Source: Sphagnum compactum (taxonomy: Eukaryota; Bryophyta; Sphagnopsida; Sphagnales). Taken from it: DNA of 64,000 bases. A program made the position numbers and the translations under genes. The notes below the pieces were generated by a model. That model saw only the letters and a program-made list of their open reading frames with translations. It was not told the origin of the DNA and searched no databases. This document shows positions 51,324 through 62,617 of this stretch, in pieces (within the stretch, counting starts at the first letter, position 1; each line of letters starts with the position of its first letter). The stretch lies in the NCBI GenBank assembly GCA_965153455.1, contig OZ234493.1:28882213-28946212 (forward strand). The letters run 5' to 3'.

Positions 51324-52430
51324 AAAGGGGGATAATGTTACCTAGATTTGGTAACATGTGACTTAATAGGTTGATAGTGTAAGTAGGTTATTAAACTTAA
51401 CATGTGTCTTAACCTATTAAATTAACTTATAGTATTAACCTAACTAGTTAATAAACTTGGTAGGTAATGTTATCGGGTTAAGAAGATAGGTTGACAGGTA
51501 AGTCAATAGGTAATCTATAAAACCTGTATTTGATAGAACCGATAGTTGGATAGGTAATTAAATAGGGTGTACTTTTTTTGAAATTTTTGGACTATTAATG
51601 TAGGTACTGGCTAATGACTATTTATAATGGTCAGTTACGACTGTTGTATTTTGAAATGGCTAGTATAATACTAGGAGGACAAACATGTTGAAGGGACTTT
51701 TTGGATTTCATTCATGATTATGTGTTTTACTCTTCAATTATGGAACATGGATCATTTTTCTTTCAACCTATTTCCTTCAAGCTTTAGCAATTTGTGTAGA
51801 CGTTAATTTAGGATTTGTAATCGTCTAAGTTTTATTTTGTGTATTGTATGTACTTGTTGTTTTAGGAACCCATTGTTGAAAAAAATCCAGAGGTAAAATA
51901 ATCTTAATGGGAATAAAAAAACCTCATTAACACCCATTTGTAGCTTACACCATGTTATCCAAATCCCTTGCCACTAAGGACATCCTTGGTTGATGACTTT
52001 TTTAGCTATCATTAGCCACCTTGCTGTGGGATGCCATTGTCCTTTGTAGTTCTATTTCAATTGATCCACCCTATGGAAAATGAAGATTTTCCATGGTTTT
52101 GGTCTTGGATTATGACCTCAAATCAACATTTTTGCAAGAAGTGCAAATGTTTGAGCCTTTGGACCTAATATTTTAATCCCACCTTTAGTCAATGGTATAT
52201 GGTTGTATCCCATGTTACCTTGGTTCTAGCTTTACTATTTGCTTTGCTTGATTAAACAAAGTTATGTTATGCTCGTATGCATGGCCTCATACATGACGAC
52301 CGATTACAGGCATGCCAATCATGCCTTTTAAGGTTAATGTACGTTCTTAGGTTACTGTATGTTATTAGGTGTTTTAGGGTTATGGCTTGTTTAGGGTTTC
52401 AGCTTGTTGACGGCTGTATAAAAGGCCAAG
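51324..52430 (+). mobile_element. Polypurine tract and LTR-like segment of an older retroelement
   Basis: A purine run AAAGGGGGATAA at 51324-51335 follows ttgaggatgaaatgtagatt, a typical setting upstream of a 3' LTR. The presumed LTR begins TGTTACCTAGATTTGGTAAC at 51336. It holds many taggttaa/aacctatt words and a strong TATA box at 52417. The right LTR boundary was not determined. Confidence 0.5.
52417..52425 (+). promoter_or_regulatory. TATA box in the LTR-like segment
   Basis: TATAAAAGG, followed at a suitable distance by pyrimidine-rich cttcccttctcttgc. This is the expected promoter layout of an LTR. Confidence 0.5.
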
Positions 52431-53548
52431 CTCTTCCCTTCTCTTGCTAGTTTCCTCCATAGTCAGACTGAATTTCTAAATGCTCACGGCGACTATTACA
52501 CGGCCACCATTTACATACACTACATTTTTTTTCCTTCTTTTCAATTTAGTTCTAGAAAAACTGCTTTCTGTCACTTAATGTTGAAAGCGGTAGATTTTTC
52601 CTTGGGCTTCTTTTGCTTGCTGGTTTCTTGTGTTCTTGAGTTGTTGTTACTTCTTTTTCTGCAATAGAATCCAGTTCTATCGGTTCTAGAAGAGAAAGCC
52701 ACATGTGCAGTAAGCCCTTAGGTACCACTACCCAAAATCCTCACCTGGGCAAGAACCACCATTGCTTCGAGATCAAAAGAGAAGCTGAGGAGGCGCTGGA
52801 GAAGCGATGAACGTGCGTGTGTGTGCTGTAGCACAAGAAAAGAAGACAACACTTTCTTAATGGGGGACTAATCTGTAGCGACAAATCAGGTCCTTCTCCT
52901 CCTCCTGCAATTGCAACTGCTTGCTGCTAGGTGAGTAAGCTTAGGAATTTGTTGAAGCCGGATTCTCGCATTGTTACTTGCGAGAGAGTTTGATTCGCTG
53001 TTGCTGCCATAGCCACGACGACGACCAGGATGTTTCGATGGATGCAATGTTGAGGTCGCTATGTGGGATCGCTTCTTCGTAAAGAATTTTTTTTTCATCA
53101 ATCTGCTCTTCTTACTCACACCTGTTGTGGAACATCATGATCATGATCTTCTTCTAGCAGATGCCTTCCTTCTTCAAGTTACTTTGTGGTTGCTGCGATC
53201 CCTCCTGTCCGGCGTGGTGGTCCGGACTCGAAAAGCTCTCGTGGGTGTGGGTTGTTGTTGGTAGAGAACTTTAGATCTAGAGTGGGTGGCTAGGGTGAAT
53301 TGTTTGTCGACTCCTCAGCTCCTCACTATTAAACTAGATGTTGTTCGCTCGCTCCAAGGAAGCTGCCAACTTTCCCTGTTTTTCCTTGGTAAATTCGTTG
53401 TTGCTCTTATTTTGTTCTCCTCCAGCTTGTTTATGGCAGTAGCAGCTGGTGACGACGTTATGTTGGAGGAGGCGGAGGAAGCCTTGAAGACTCTTGAAGA
53501 TTGCAGGGCTAAGTGCAGCATGAAGCAATAAGAAGAAAAAAAAATTTG
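52430..53548. other. Transcribed-leader-like or LTR-flanking DNA, no gene recognised
   Basis: GC content is somewhat higher than around it. A plus frame at 53286-53531 (81 residues, hydrophobic centre) has no recognised homologue. Confidence 0.3.
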
Positions 53549-53700
53549 CACACCATTGCTGCAAAGCTCTCAGGCGATCTATAGCGCGATGTCCGTCATG
53601 TTGTCGCTCACCATCGCTGTAGAACTTTCGGGCGATCTGTAGCACCACGTCGCCACCCGCCATCGCTGCAAAACTCCCGGGCAATCGATAACGCCGCATT
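53549..53700. repeat. About three degenerate 50-58 bp units
   Basis: The motif ccatcgctgcaaaactctcg followed by ggcgatctatagc recurs at about 53551, 53609 and 53658. It directly precedes the 14-bp array. Confidence 0.6.
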
Positions 53701-53731
53701 CGTAGCGTCGTTAATCGCATTGCCGTCGCCA

Positions 53732-53857
53732 ACTTTCGTCCACGGACTTTCATTTAGAGACTTTCATCCATTGACGTCCGTCCATCGACATCTATCCACA
53801 GACTTCCGTCCATTGACGTCTATCCATAGACGTCCGTCCATCGATGTCCGTTCGTCA
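53732..53857. repeat. Nine tandem 14-bp units
   Basis: Exact 14-base register from 53732: actttcgtccacgg, actttcatttagag, actttcatccattg, acgtccgtccatcg and so on to atgtccgttcgtca. Consensus ac(g/t)tccgtccat(c/t)g. Confidence 0.9.
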
Positions 53858-54861
53858 CCGTTCATCCCCATTGACGCACCGTATTCTTCAAATCATATAA
53901 ATTGCATACATACGTATCCGATACCGTATTCTTCAAACCATATCTAGTGCTATGTATTTCTACAAAATTTTGAGGCATGGGACAACACCATGTCCTCGGG
54001 TGATGAGAGCATTACCGCTCAGCTAGAGCTAAGGTATCAGCTAAGAAGCAACATGTGAGCCATGGATTATGATTCAATAAATTGTTAAGCTTTAGTTCCA
54101 TAGCTTTCCTTAGTAATAATGATTTGAATCCTTGTAAACCTCCAAGTAATAATTATTAATAGTTGAATTAGCCTTTGGATATTTCCAAGCGTAGAGAACT
54201 TTTTATTTAAGATGATGTAACGCTTAGTTAATTTTAGGACCTAATAAACTTTTTAAAGTGCATTATCCTTTTAGGTTGTAGAGGGTGAAAATGGATGTAG
54301 AATTAGATGTGATTTTACTGATATATTGGGAATACAAGCCCATAATTAACATTAACATTTCGCCATGATAATATTAAATTAGTCTGTAGAATAATCTTCA
54401 AGCACTAATGATGTACTTGTAAAATTTCTAGGATGCAGTCCTAATACATCCTTATATAGTTCTCACTTCTATCAGACTCTTAAATAGAATCAAAATCAAA
54501 CTTAAGTATTAACATTTTCACCTGAGTAGCCTCACGTGAATTACAACTTAGTAAACGATTAAAAGGGGATAGATCATAATTGTAAAAAATCCAGAATGCG
54601 AAGAATGGTGCGAGCTAGGTATTTGGCTCGATGCTCCATGGAAAGGGGGTTGATTGGGCCTCGTAGCCAACGATAATGGCCATCACCGGTAACTCAAGTT
54701 CGACAATGAAGACGAAAATCGTTGTCTTCACATTAACACTCTTCAAACCTTTCTGGCACAGTTTCATAAGCAAGAACAAATTCTAAATAGATTGCTGAGG
54801 CATGTGGGTTAGGAGACAATTCACGATCCCATGCCGAACGATCGACTCGAATGCACATCAC

Positions 54862-55032
54862 TCATCTGGATGGTTCTTCTTCGCGCAACTGTTGAGAGAC
54901 ATTCACGTCAAGTGGTGCTACGTCAAGCGGTGCTTCGTCAAGCGGTGCTTCGTCAAGCGGTTCTTCTTCAAGCTCTTCCTTTTCTACCGATGCAATTGGA
55001 GGATTCGAGGGCGTAGCAACATCATCCGCCAT
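54862..55032 (-). CDS. Small frame with acidic PLDEA repeats, possible retroelement gag start
   Basis: Starts MADDVATPSNPPIASVEKEE and continues with four PLDEA-like repeats encoded by the 15-bp tandem array, then DVNVSQQLREEEPSR and a TGA at 54862-54864; 56 residues. Composition (MADD start, Pro-rich, acidic) is protein-like. No family is recognised. It could be the N-terminal part of a minus-strand retroelement gag, or a spurious frame. Confidence 0.3.
   Translation of the reverse strand: MADDVATPSNPPIASVEKEELEEEPLDEAPLDEAPLDVAPLDVNVSQQLREEEPSR
54906..54980. repeat. Five tandem 15-bp units
   Basis: Units cgtcaagtggtgcta, cgtcaagcggtgctt (twice), cgtcaagcggttctt, cttcaagctcttcct in exact 15-base register. 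On the minus strand they encode the PLDEA repeat. Confidence 0.9.
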
Positions 55033-55039
55033 GATTAAT

Positions 55040-56629
55040 TTTCAGCTACATCAACAAAAATCAAAGGGTAGCCGAAACAATTTGGCGCTTGCATTCGAAG
55101 GGGGTCGTTGCCTTTATTCAAGAAATTAAGGTAGGCATAAGGTGTGGCAATGATGGTGGAACTTCGTGAAAATTCGAACATTTTAGTTTCAACGAATTTG
55201 TGAAACCCTAATATCGACAGTGGATCTAGAAGTACATGGGAATCCTTGTAATTCCAAATTTAATTCTAATTTACTATGTACTACATAATTATTTAGTACA
55301 CGGTAAGGAATAACTAGGGTATATTAAAAAAATAAATGGTGCATGGAAAGGTTATTACTACCGTTGAGTTGATTTAATCAAATGGCAACTCAAGGATGGT
55401 TACTTATTACTACCGGTAAATTATCCCAATAGTTAGTTACTTAGATTAGTTAGGATGAAGAAGTAGAATGTTAACTCAAACGGACAAAATTGACAATGAT
55501 TGAACTCAAGAACCCCATCAAGATGTCCAAGGTAAGGAAAAGGATGAGTCCTCCAATTCCATTGGTCATGAGGATTATCATCCTATTTAATTGGAGAATA
55601 GAACCTTCTTAGTGTTTCATTGGGCATAAGGATTCTCATCATAAATTTCATAGGAAAGAAAAATCATTTTCAATTCTCATTGGTTCATGAAGGATGAGGA
55701 GGCCATTGATTGGAGGGAAGGATTTCCAAACTTCCATTGGACAAGGAGAATAAGCTCAAGGAGGGGTCATGGGAGGCTTACCAAGAGGAGTGGTATCTTG
55801 TGTGTTTTTCGGGGGAAAAAATGAGGAGAATGAGTGTGTGAGAGAAGAATTAATTCTTATGTGTGAGAACATGTTGTTCATAAACAAAAAATGTGCAAAC
55901 AAAGAGCATGGAAGGAAGTTGTGTGTAGCAAGTAATTGTAGTGGGGTTCATGGAAGGATTTCCATGAACAAGCCTTTGGATTCTTATTTAAAATAGTTGT
56001 TCCTCTCAAATTCACCGTTGGATTTGTCTCAAACTTTAAACAATTTTAATTTAAGAGGTGTAAAAGGTTCTCCCAAAATTTTAGCATCATCGGGTTTACT
56101 GCACAAAAGCTACACTTGCTGGAAGTAGAGGGGGTTGAAACTGTCTATTTTTTTCCTCAAATCTGGTCAAATTAGTTTTTTGTTTCGAAGCATAACTCTT
56201 GATTTCAAAAATAAAAACTTATAATATTTTGTAACATTGCTCTTTTCAAGATTAACTTTTTAAAAACCCAATGCATGTTAAACTAGGAGGTTGTATGAAG
56301 ATATTATGACAAATGGAACGAAGGGGAGTCAACCATCAAGCGTGAACATGGCTTTAACATCAACATAATGTTCCTTCACATTCCATCATGGTGAGTTTTG
56401 ATTCTCCCACAATGTTTTGGTATCTTCCAAGTGGACATAACGCATTAGATTATTAGTGAACTTCATTACATTACATTGAACCATTTTAACTTGTTAGAAT
56501 ACAATTACATAGTAGTTCCACCCCCTAGTGAGTTTTGTGAGTGCATATCTTCATGTGGAAGGTGTGCAAGAATTCCTCACATAACACAATCATTTGAACC
56601 AATTTTTTTGAGCTCACGATCTTCACAGT
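55040..56629. other. Spacer upstream of the methyltransferase retroelement
   Basis: Expected to hold the 5' LTR and primer-binding site, but neither could be identified: no plausible copy of the sequence that follows the 3' polypurine tract at 63967 was found. A frame at 55769-55996 has no recognised domain. Confidence 0.4.
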
Positions 56630-56639
56630 GATACCATCA

Positions 56640-57572
56640 AACGTCTATAGTGCCATCGTCATCCAATACAACTCTTACTAGGAATTTAGGTTCAGGTTAC
56701 ACTACATCAACAGTACATCAGAGTCCATTTGGAGGGGTTAATTAGTGGGGTACACCAGCTGCCGCACCAACTTTCACACCATCACCATATATTCCGTTGC
56801 AAGCCGTTACTTCTACACCCATATACACCATGGAGGTTAGTAGTTCCTCTGGGAGAATGGAGAAGTTTAGCGGAAGGCCAGGTACCATTTCTTTGAGGGA
56901 GTTTAAGACAACTTTCTCAATTGTAATTTGTGAATTGGAGCTCAAGTATGGGGCTAATTACACCGAGGCGTTCGAATTTAAACAACTAGCCCGTATGTGC
57001 ACTATGAGGCATTAGATGTCTACGAGTAACATTCTCCAAGGATTTTGGGCGTCACCTAGATCCCCAATCTAACTTATGCCACAGCTATCGTCATCGCCTC
57101 TCAAGCTACATTGCAAGCGGCCATTGCACATCATGGGACTGTGCCCAATAATCTAAATCCGGTATTTACTTTTGTAAACTTTTCTCCTCAACAACTCATT
57201 GATGTTACCGCAAACATTCCTCCCACCATTGATGCACCAGCTTTTGCTGAATTAGTGGGGGAATTCTTTCAAGTTCTTGAATTAGAATTTCCGGTTAAGA
57301 GTTTTGAAAAAATTCTGCAACTTGCCACCTTCTTTTGGCAGAAGGATGAAAGCCTCAAGATGTTCTACAGGAGGCTTCTCAAGCTTAAAGAAGATACTAA
57401 GAGCATCACAAACTTGGAAGCTACCCATCGATATCTTCGTTTGTTGGAAGGTATTCCGACACTCCATGCGCAGGTTTTGCAACGAGTTTTTATAGAATTT
57501 GGAGACTCGTACATTTTGCTGGATGTGTACAACATTTCTGAAAAAGTTGGAATTGGCTCATGCACACTATGA
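56640..57572 (+). pseudogene. Gag region of the retroelement
   Basis: Reads TPAAAPTFTPSPYIPLQAVT, SSSSGRMEKFSGRPGTISL and ELELKYGANYTEAFEFKQLA, then LATFFWQKDESLKMFYRRLL and LEATHRYLRLLEGIPT. This is a helical retrotransposon gag capsid arrangement. Stops at about 56742 and 57013 and at least one frame change break it. The true start codon is not certain because the upstream part is decayed. Confidence 0.7.
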
Positions 57573-57699
57573 GACGAGTACTATGAGGCCTCCATCACGT
57601 TCAAGGCCTCAACCTCCACCAGCTGTGCTAACTAATCATCACATTCTTCTTCAAGGGTTAAATAGTGCATTTGGCTGCACCCATCCTACCTTCTTACAA

Positions 57700-58572
57700 C
57701 TACTATGGCAATCCTGCCCACAAAGCTAGTGAATGTAACATTCTTTTGAGGACCTCTTTTGTGATTATTGTGGGAAAGAAGGACATCAAAAAATTGTTTG
57801 TTTTGCCAAGTTCTCGGAATGGAAGCAACTTCAATTACCACGGCAAAATCTACCAACATCTTCTACTGCCCCTCAACCAAAAGCCAAGGCACCTCAGCCT
57901 TCCACTTAGGCTTTCCCCACTAAGGGTAATTCCAGTAAGAATGTTAAGAAGAAAAAACACAATGCTGACAAGAAGGAGGTGCTTCAAGCCCATGCCGTTT
58001 AAGTTCAAACTCTGCAAAATGAACTTGAATCATTGAGGGCCGATCTTGCTAATTTAAAAGGCAAGTCTTCCCAACCAGCTAATCATGCCCAACCTTTAAA
58101 GGGTTCAGGATCACGGGAGGGACCTCCTAGGTCGTTCTATGGCCTCTCACACAATGCCATGGTTGGGGAGTATGTTCTTTCTAGTGCACACAATTCTAGT
58201 CTCACATCAGAATTTGCCACTTCTTTTTGCCCTTCCTACTTCATGGCACAAGAGGCTAGTGTGGCACCCAACGTTTCTGCCATTAGGCAGGTAATTCAGA
58301 TTGATGAACTTGCATCTGGTTCAAGTCCTATTACTAGGGCTAGAGGAGCTCAAGGAGCTCGAGGAGTCATGCCACAATCTTTTCATCCTTTCAACATGGA
58401 AGAAGAACGCACCTTGTTGGCAAGGGGGGAGGAGACTATTCACCACAAGCTTCTAGGGCATCAAATTTTCATGTCCCAAAAGTACATGTACATTAGGAAA
58501 ACACACAATTTTCCACTAATCAACTTATGGAATGCCAACTTCAAATGCGTGAAGTGGTGCAAAAGCTTGTGA
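57700..58572 (+). pseudogene. Nucleocapsid zinc knuckle and gag C-terminal linker
   Basis: CDYCGKEGHQKIVC (57760-57801) is a perfect CX2CX4HX4C knuckle. An earlier segment near 57700-57740 (YYGNPAHKASEC) looks like a first knuckle with a lost Cys. The frame at 58033-58572 continues as a Ser/Pro/Gly-rich linker. This part is in a different frame from the capsid part, so a frameshift lies between 57572 and 57760. Confidence 0.7.
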
Positions 58573-59471
58573 GTACACCGTTGTTTAGTTTTCAAGATTT
58601 GAAGCTAAGCACCAGGGACATAATTGCAGTAATAAAGGATACCCTGAACACTACATCAGGTCCTCTACCAATCCCCGATCCACATGTTACAGGGGTCCCA
58701 TCCAACACTTTGGAGAGACATTCGATTAGCTCACATGTTGCAGATGGCGTTCGTAATCTAGTCATTAGTTCTAGCATGGCTAAACTAGTGGGCTCTCCTA
58801 CCTTTGATTCTACATTCACATATCAAAAGGGAACTAAGAACACCTCATTTGTGAATTTGTTACTCAACAAAGGCGTTGTGGATAGCTATTCTCTTCACAA
58901 AGTCTCTCACTCATTTTCGAAGGTGGTGCCTAGTGAGAGAACTTCCATCGCCATTGGAGTTACCATTGTCAACAATATTGAATTAGCAATCCAGGTGGGA
59001 AGACATACACCCAGAGTGGTACTTCTTGATACAAGTGTTCAACCATTGATTCTTGGAGTTCAATTTGCCAAGAAGATGGGCATGCTCGACTCCAAACTAC
59101 GGGAATCTATGTGGCAAATTCGCACTACTAATGGGAGCGTAGAGGATGTACTTGGGGAGAGCTCGGATTTGATTGCATTTAACTTCAATGAAGGTACAGA
59201 TCAAGAGCTTTGCCTACAGGTCAGATGTTTAGTCACCAATGCCACCAGTTACGATGTGCTCATTGGGCAAGAGGCCCTGTTTCCACCAAATTCCACAATT
59301 GACAACTGGTTCGAGCATGCGTACTACCGAATGGATTGGGAGACTGATGGCCACCACCTGGGATACATACCCTTGATTTACATGGGAATCATAGTCCTAT
59401 GGCTCACCATTGTATGCTCAAGGAAGCACACACCATTTCTTACATCCAACAAGCTAACCGTGAGTGGATAG
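58527..59471 (+). pseudogene. Retropepsin-like aspartic protease region
   Basis: Open frame of 314 residues. The active-site motif reads LLDTSVQPLILG with the Asp codon at 59028-59030 (family D-[ST]-G-x; here Gly is replaced by Ser). A second conserved segment is YDVLIGQEALF. The N-terminal half is a linker of unknown role. The next domain is in another frame; the switch lies about 59340-59380 and could be a mutation or a native frameshift between protease and pol. Confidence 0.72.
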
Positions 59472-60616
59472 AGGGAGATGAAGAGGAGACAGCTTACGCC
59501 CAAGCTACTGAAAGCTTAAAGGTGGTTCCTATGGACATTCAACACGAACTAGAGGTTTTACAGAGGTTCAAAGCAGCCCATGAGCCCTTGGTCAAAGCTC
59601 TGTCTAGTTTTGAGAACATGGAGAGCCATGGCGAACCAATTAAGCCAGTACTTTGTCAGCTAATCACCTGGACATTGCCTAAGGAGGGGATTACATTATT
59701 AGAGCTTTTTGGTGGTATAGGTCTTGAAGCCCTACTATGGTCAGGGATGGTGGTTCAAAGATATTTCTACGTAGACATTGATCCTATTGCAAGGCAAGTG
59801 GCGGCATCGAGAATGATGGAGCTCACAGCCAAGTTTCCACAATAACTTGCAAACACCGCATGGAAGGTTAGTTTCATTTTCTTGCCCTCTGACATACAAC
59901 TAATTCAGAAGAAACATATGGAATTATTTAGCCCTGTGGACCTCATCATTTTAGGTTGGGAGTGTCAAGGATTTTCAACGGCTAGATTTGGAGAAGGCTT
60001 AAGTGACACAAGATCTGGTCTTTTCACGGACATGGTACGGTTGATCACCTGGGCTCAATCCATTTCTCCTACACTTGGTTATGTAATTGAGAACACCCCA
60101 TTTCAGCTTGACAAGAGGGAAAAAGTCCAAGAACATTACACGCTAGTCAAACATTACCTTGGAGAACCGCTCCTACTCGATGCGGCACAATGCGGTTCCT
60201 ATGCACACTGATTGCACAAATGGTGGACCAACCTTGCACCACTCTTAGTTCTGCAATTAGTTTTGAGATACACCATCAGAGACCCCAACCTATAGGTTTC
60301 TCACATATTGGATGATCAAAGCTCCTGCCAACCAGTTATAAGACAAGAGAAACCTCCTTGGTTTTTTGGGAACACAATAGGAAAACCAAGAGGTGCTTAG
60401 CCCACCTTTGTCTCCTTCCCAGGAGCACACACGTTTCAGGGAGATGGACTAGGCCTGGTGTATTGTCATGCTTCAACCACTTGGGATGAACCAAGCCCAG
60501 AAGAAAGAGAAAAGGCTATGGGGTTCCAAATTGGCACTACTAGTCACACCAAGGTGATTAGATTAGAGTGTAACGCTCTATTGGGGAGAGGCATGGACCT
60601 GAACTCCCTTACATGA
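59399..60616 (+). pseudogene. C5-cytosine DNA methyltransferase domain inside the retroelement polyprotein
   Basis: Motif I is LLELFGGIGLEALL (FGGIG at 59708-59722, SAM binding), followed by YVDIDPIARQVAASRM. The motif IV equivalent is GWECQGFSTARFGEG with the catalytic Cys codon at 59963-59965; the usual Pro before Cys is Glu. Motif VI reads YVIENTPF (usually ENV). Motif VIII-like is DAAQCGSYAH, followed after a stop by WWTNLAPL, and a motif X-like NALLGRGMDLNSL closes the domain. Layout and length (about 330 residues after motif I) fit a DNMT1/DNMT3-like catalytic domain without target-recognition add-ons. Stops at 59843 (TAA), 60209 (TGA), 60293 (TAG), 60398 (TAG) and 60614 (TGA) make this copy inactive. 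It shares its frame with RT. Confidence 0.88.
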
Positions 60617-62263
60617 TTGTTGGTAACCTGTGTATTCTTTCAAATGTACACAACACTAGCATTGATTCAATTAGCTTGCAGTTCTGGCGATGCGACTACA
60701 TGGCACCCCGACCAAGTACACTTGCCTATCTTCAACACTCTACACTTCACTTTCAATGTTGGGGAGGAGGAGGTACCATGTAATTTGACTCAAGTTGTTT
60801 CTGATACACCTAAATAAACAATTATAACCTTCTACGAATCTGCGCAGTTGGATAGTGGAGAACCCAATACACCAGGTTCTTCAAACACACTTTCTAACTC
60901 CATTCCATGTGTTTCCAACTACCCTTTCGTTATGGGGAACTAGCTCACCAAGAAGGAGAGAGACCAGGTCACAGACTTGTTAATTAAGCATGAAAATGTG
61001 TTCGCATTCTCAATGAAAGACTTAGGTAGGTGTAAGACCATGCAATTTTCTATAGACCTTACAGATGAGACACCCATCTATCGGAGGAGGCATAGGTTGA
61101 GTAAACATGAATGGGAACTGGTAGATGAAAGATGCAAAAAGTTCCATGAGGCTGGTCTCATTTAGCCATCAAGTTCTGATTTCGCAGTCGCTATAGTAAT
61201 GCCATCAAAAAAGGATTCAGCTGGATTATGGACTGAGAAAAGGATGTGCGAGGATTATAAGCCTTTGAACCTGGTTACACCTCAAGACAGGTACCCCATG
61301 CCCATCCCTAAAGAATTGATTGATATTATTGGAGATTTAAACATCTTCACAATTGTGGATCTGAGGCAAAACTTCAACTACATTGTGCTCGTTGCGAAGG
61401 ATCGTAAGAAAACGACATTCCATGGAAGCAACAAGTTGTGGGAATGGCTTGTGATGCCTTTTGGATTGAAGTATGCACCTGTCTTCTTTTAGCGAGTCAT
61501 GGACTAGGTTCTCGAAGGGGCATATTTCCTGAAATGCTACATAAATGACATCCTAGTGCATAGCAAGGGACTCCTGCAGCACTTGGCTCATCTTGAGGAG
61601 TTATTCAAGAGGCTCCATGAAGTCAATATGAAGATCCATCCTAAAAAGTGTGAGTTTGTTGTCACCTCAATAGTCTACTTTGGGCATAGAATTTTGCCAA
61701 ATGGTATTATGGCTCATTGGGCCAAAGTAGTAGCCATTTTGGAGATGCCCAATCCTATTGATGTTCACACTTTGAGGAGTTTCATCAGACTATGTAATTA
61801 TTACAAGATTTGTGTCCAAGACTTAAGTACTATCGCTCATCCTCTCTATGCATTATTAAAGAAGGATGTTGCTTGGACACGGAGTGAAGAGGCTCAGGAA
61901 GCTTTCAACACACTCAAGGAAAAGATTTCAGAGTTCCCCATTTTAAGAAGACCTGATTTTAGCAAGGTTTTCATTCTACACACTAATTGGAGTGCTCTTG
62001 GTATTGGTGCTATTCTTCGCCAACTTGATGAGGAAGGCAAGGAATATGTTATCGCCTATGCATTCCGAAGCAACAACAAGGCTGAGAGCAACTACTTTTC
62101 ATACGAGGGGGACTGTCTTGTTGTTGTATGGGCCATCATACATTTCAGGCCCTATCTTTATGGCACCAAATTCACTTTGTATATCGACCACCAGCCTATC
62201 AAATGGTTGATGACCAACGACAAGCTTATTGGCAAGTTAGCTCGTTGGGCGCTTATACTTTAG
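60617..62263 (+). pseudogene. Reverse transcriptase and RNase H of the retroelement
   Basis: RT segments: HRLSKHEWELVDERCKKFHE, RMCEDYKPLNLVTPQDRYPM, MPFGLKYAPVFF, and the active site CYINDILVHS (codons about 61538-61549), where the first Asp of the usual Y-x-D-D is Asn. RNase H: FILHTNWSALGIGAIL (usual first Asp is Asn), SYEGDCLVVVWAIIHFRPYL and FTLYIDHQPIKWLM. Stops in frame at 60815, 60941, 61163, 61490, 61505 and 62261. A linker at 60620-60960 joins the methyltransferase to the RT in the same frame. Confidence 0.93.
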
Positions 62264-62617
62264 GAGTAAGAGTTCAAGGTTATTCACCGACCTAGTATTA
62301 CACATCAGAACGTAGATACCATGTCGCAAAGACCCCTCACTACCTCTGAAGATTTCTCAAAAGCCAAGCAAGATTTCGACTAGATTCCAGCAGTACATGT
62401 ATCTTATGCATCTAGTTATCTTGCACTACTGCAATGTGACTTGGTTGAACATCCCATTGTGGATATATGGGAGGACTTGGACACTCTGAGGTTTTTTCAG
62501 CATGGGGAATACCCTCCCCAAGTTACATTAAGTCATCGGGATTGCATATAATAGTGGTCCAAATGCTACTCATGGAGGGACAATCACCTCGTCCGATGCT
62601 TACCACAAGGTGATAGA

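Noticed and set aside
55040-56629. 5' LTR and primer-binding site of the methyltransferase element
   Set aside because: A word resembling the initiator-Met tRNA complement near 54031 (ggtatcagct) was considered, but it is not exact, is far from gag and has no LTR end before it.
56742-56945. Minus-strand frame over the gag start
   Set aside because: The plus strand here encodes retroelement gag; the minus frame has no homology.
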